From NCBI GenBank assembly GCA_012514125.1, contig JAAZAW010000292.1, forward strand, positions 1 to 5,499: a DNA stretch of 5,499 nucleotides, in the 5' to 3' direction. Positions within the stretch are counted from its first letter, which is position 1. Each line of letters starts with the position of its first letter. The position numbers and the translations under genes were made by a program. This document shows positions 4,722 through 5,499 of this stretch, piece by piece. Source of the DNA: Phycisphaerae bacterium (GTDB lineage Bacteria; Planctomycetota; Phycisphaerae; JAAYCJ01). Under the pieces are notes generated by a model. It saw only the letters and a program-made list of their open reading frames with translations, was not told the origin of the DNA and made no database searches.

Positions 4722-5345
4722 ATGATAAAGCATGATTCCAATTTGACTAATCGACTTGACGGTTTTTCAAGTCACCGTTCGGATGAAAGAACATTTCGTT
4801 GCGGATATTTCATCTTTACCGCAGTTTTTTTCATCGCCGGACTGACGGCGGTGATGTTGCCGCTTTGGATGGTGTATCGATCCATCGATCCGCAGGAACA
4901 ACGGGAATTAATTTTACAAAGCGAAATTATTTACATAAGCACCAGAAAGATTCTGTTCTGGCTTATTTTTTCATTGACCAGTCCTGTGATCGTTGGAGTA
5001 TTGTACCTGATTTCCCGTGGCCGATTAAATCGGCTTGGACCTTGCGGGCATCGGGAAAACAGGTTCGATTTATGGAACAGACATCCATTTTGGCGAGCGA
5101 TTGCGGCGATACCGGTGGGGGGGATTGTTGTCTGGTTGATTTTGCATCTGGACATGCAATGGGCTGATCAACAAATACCCGGCGGAGTGGGGCTTATCGA
5201 TTTAGGTACGATGTTCCTTGGGTCGATGATTGGTCCATTGGCGATGGTGGCTGTATTGTTTTTGACTGTGATTTTGTGCATGATTTGGCTATGCGGTTCA
5301 CCGAAGGATATGAACATAACGGCGGCGGAGGGAAAAAACGAATGA
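4722..5345 (+). CDS. Four-helix integral membrane protein of unknown function
   Basis: A 207-residue protein I do not recognise. Four hydrophobic segments are visible at about 28-52, 77-98, 124-143 and 163-191. The N-terminal 26 residues are polar and basic. The loop at 99-123 is rich in arginine (Arg99, 101, 104, 111, 114 and 120), while 53-76 and 144-162 are more acidic. The positive-inside rule therefore puts both termini in the cytoplasm. No enzyme motif or signal-peptide cleavage site is evident; the lone cysteines at 27, 108, 186 and 191 form no CxxC. The ATG at 4722 is the first start after an in-frame stop but has no good Shine-Dalgarno, so the start is less certain than the frame. 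Its stop overlaps the next start as ATGA, implying translational coupling and a shared function with that second small membrane protein. Confidence 0.75.
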   Translation: MIKHDSNLTNRLDGFSSHRSDERTFRCGYFIFTAVFFIAGLTAVMLPLWMVYRSIDPQEQRELILQSEIIYISTRKILFWLIFSLTSPVIVGVLYLISRGRLNRLGPCGHRENRFDLWNRHPFWRAIAAIPVGGIVVWLILHLDMQWADQQIPGGVGLIDLGTMFLGSMIGPLAMVAVLFLTVILCMIWLCGSPKDMNITAAEGKNE

Positions 5346-5499
5346 TGCCCATAATAATTTTTATGGCGGTTTCGGGGATCTTGTTTGCGGTGGGGCTATT
5401 GATTTTCCAGCCCCGAAGATCATTTGGGGCGTCTGTGCTGGCGGTGGGGTTGGTGTGGATCGGCGCGATATTGAATTTGGTGGTGTTAAGCCGAGAGGG
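5342..5499 (+). CDS. Small membrane protein, partial at the window end
   Basis: The reading frame starts with ATG at 5342, overlapping the previous stop as ATGA, and stays open to the last base, giving 52 residues. GGAGG at 5327-5331 lies ten bases upstream. Two hydrophobic segments are visible, about residues 3-23 and 32-50, separated by a short basic turn (QPRRSFG), so the second would return to the side where the chain began. The product continues beyond the window. No family is recognised. Coupling to the preceding membrane protein suggests the two form a complex or act together. Confidence 0.7.
   Translation, partial: MMPIIIFMAVSGILFAVGLLIFQPRRSFGASVLAVGLVWIGAILNLVVLSRE

Noticed and set aside
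4799..5167. Alternative-phase open frames inside the four-helix membrane protein gene, both strands
   Set aside because: The frame at 4722-5345 gives coherent membrane segments, a positive-inside charge pattern and an ATGA coupling to the next gene; the others do not.

Overview
The window looks like ordinary chromosomal DNA from a bacterium of moderate GC content. It has Shine-Dalgarno-led genes, a sigma70-type tRNA promoter and rho-independent terminators. A clostridial-type 2[4Fe-4S] ferredoxin, an FMN nitroreductase-family protein and a LarE-type sulfur transferase suggest an organism with substantial anaerobic or redox metabolism. A PmtA-like methyltransferase fits a Gram-negative-type membrane, but the lineage cannot be fixed from this sequence. 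I see no phage, transposon, CRISPR or toxin-antitoxin genes.

Layout. At 53-232 (+) a small ferredoxin gene ends in a strong terminator. It converges on a short-chain dehydrogenase (1080 to 349, -) whose active site matches pteridine reductases (PTR1/FolM type) rather than classical SDRs. Then comes a complete tRNA-Val(GAC) transcription unit: promoter, a leader with a GAAA-capped hairpin, the tRNA without encoded CCA, and a 12-bp-stem terminator. Next is a leftward three-gene cluster (3618 to 1465, -): larE, a nitroreductase-family flavoprotein and a Gph-like HAD phosphatase. The last two genes abut at a TAA-TTG junction. A leftward gene for a phosphatidylethanolamine N-methyltransferase-like enzyme follows (4537 to 3824, -). 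Across a 180-base divergent intergenic region, which holds a perfect 9-bp inverted repeat, lies a rightward pair of unrecognised membrane proteins. Their coding sequences overlap by ATGA and the second runs off the window end.

How the genes relate. Only two groups look co-expressed: larE/nitroreductase/HAD and the membrane-protein pair. No larA, larB or larC is in the window, so the LarE acceptor is unknown. I did not find a clear new multi-gene system. The points most worth following are the PTR1-like active site, larE linked to a nitroreductase and a phosphatase, the operator-like palindrome, and the unknown membrane pair.
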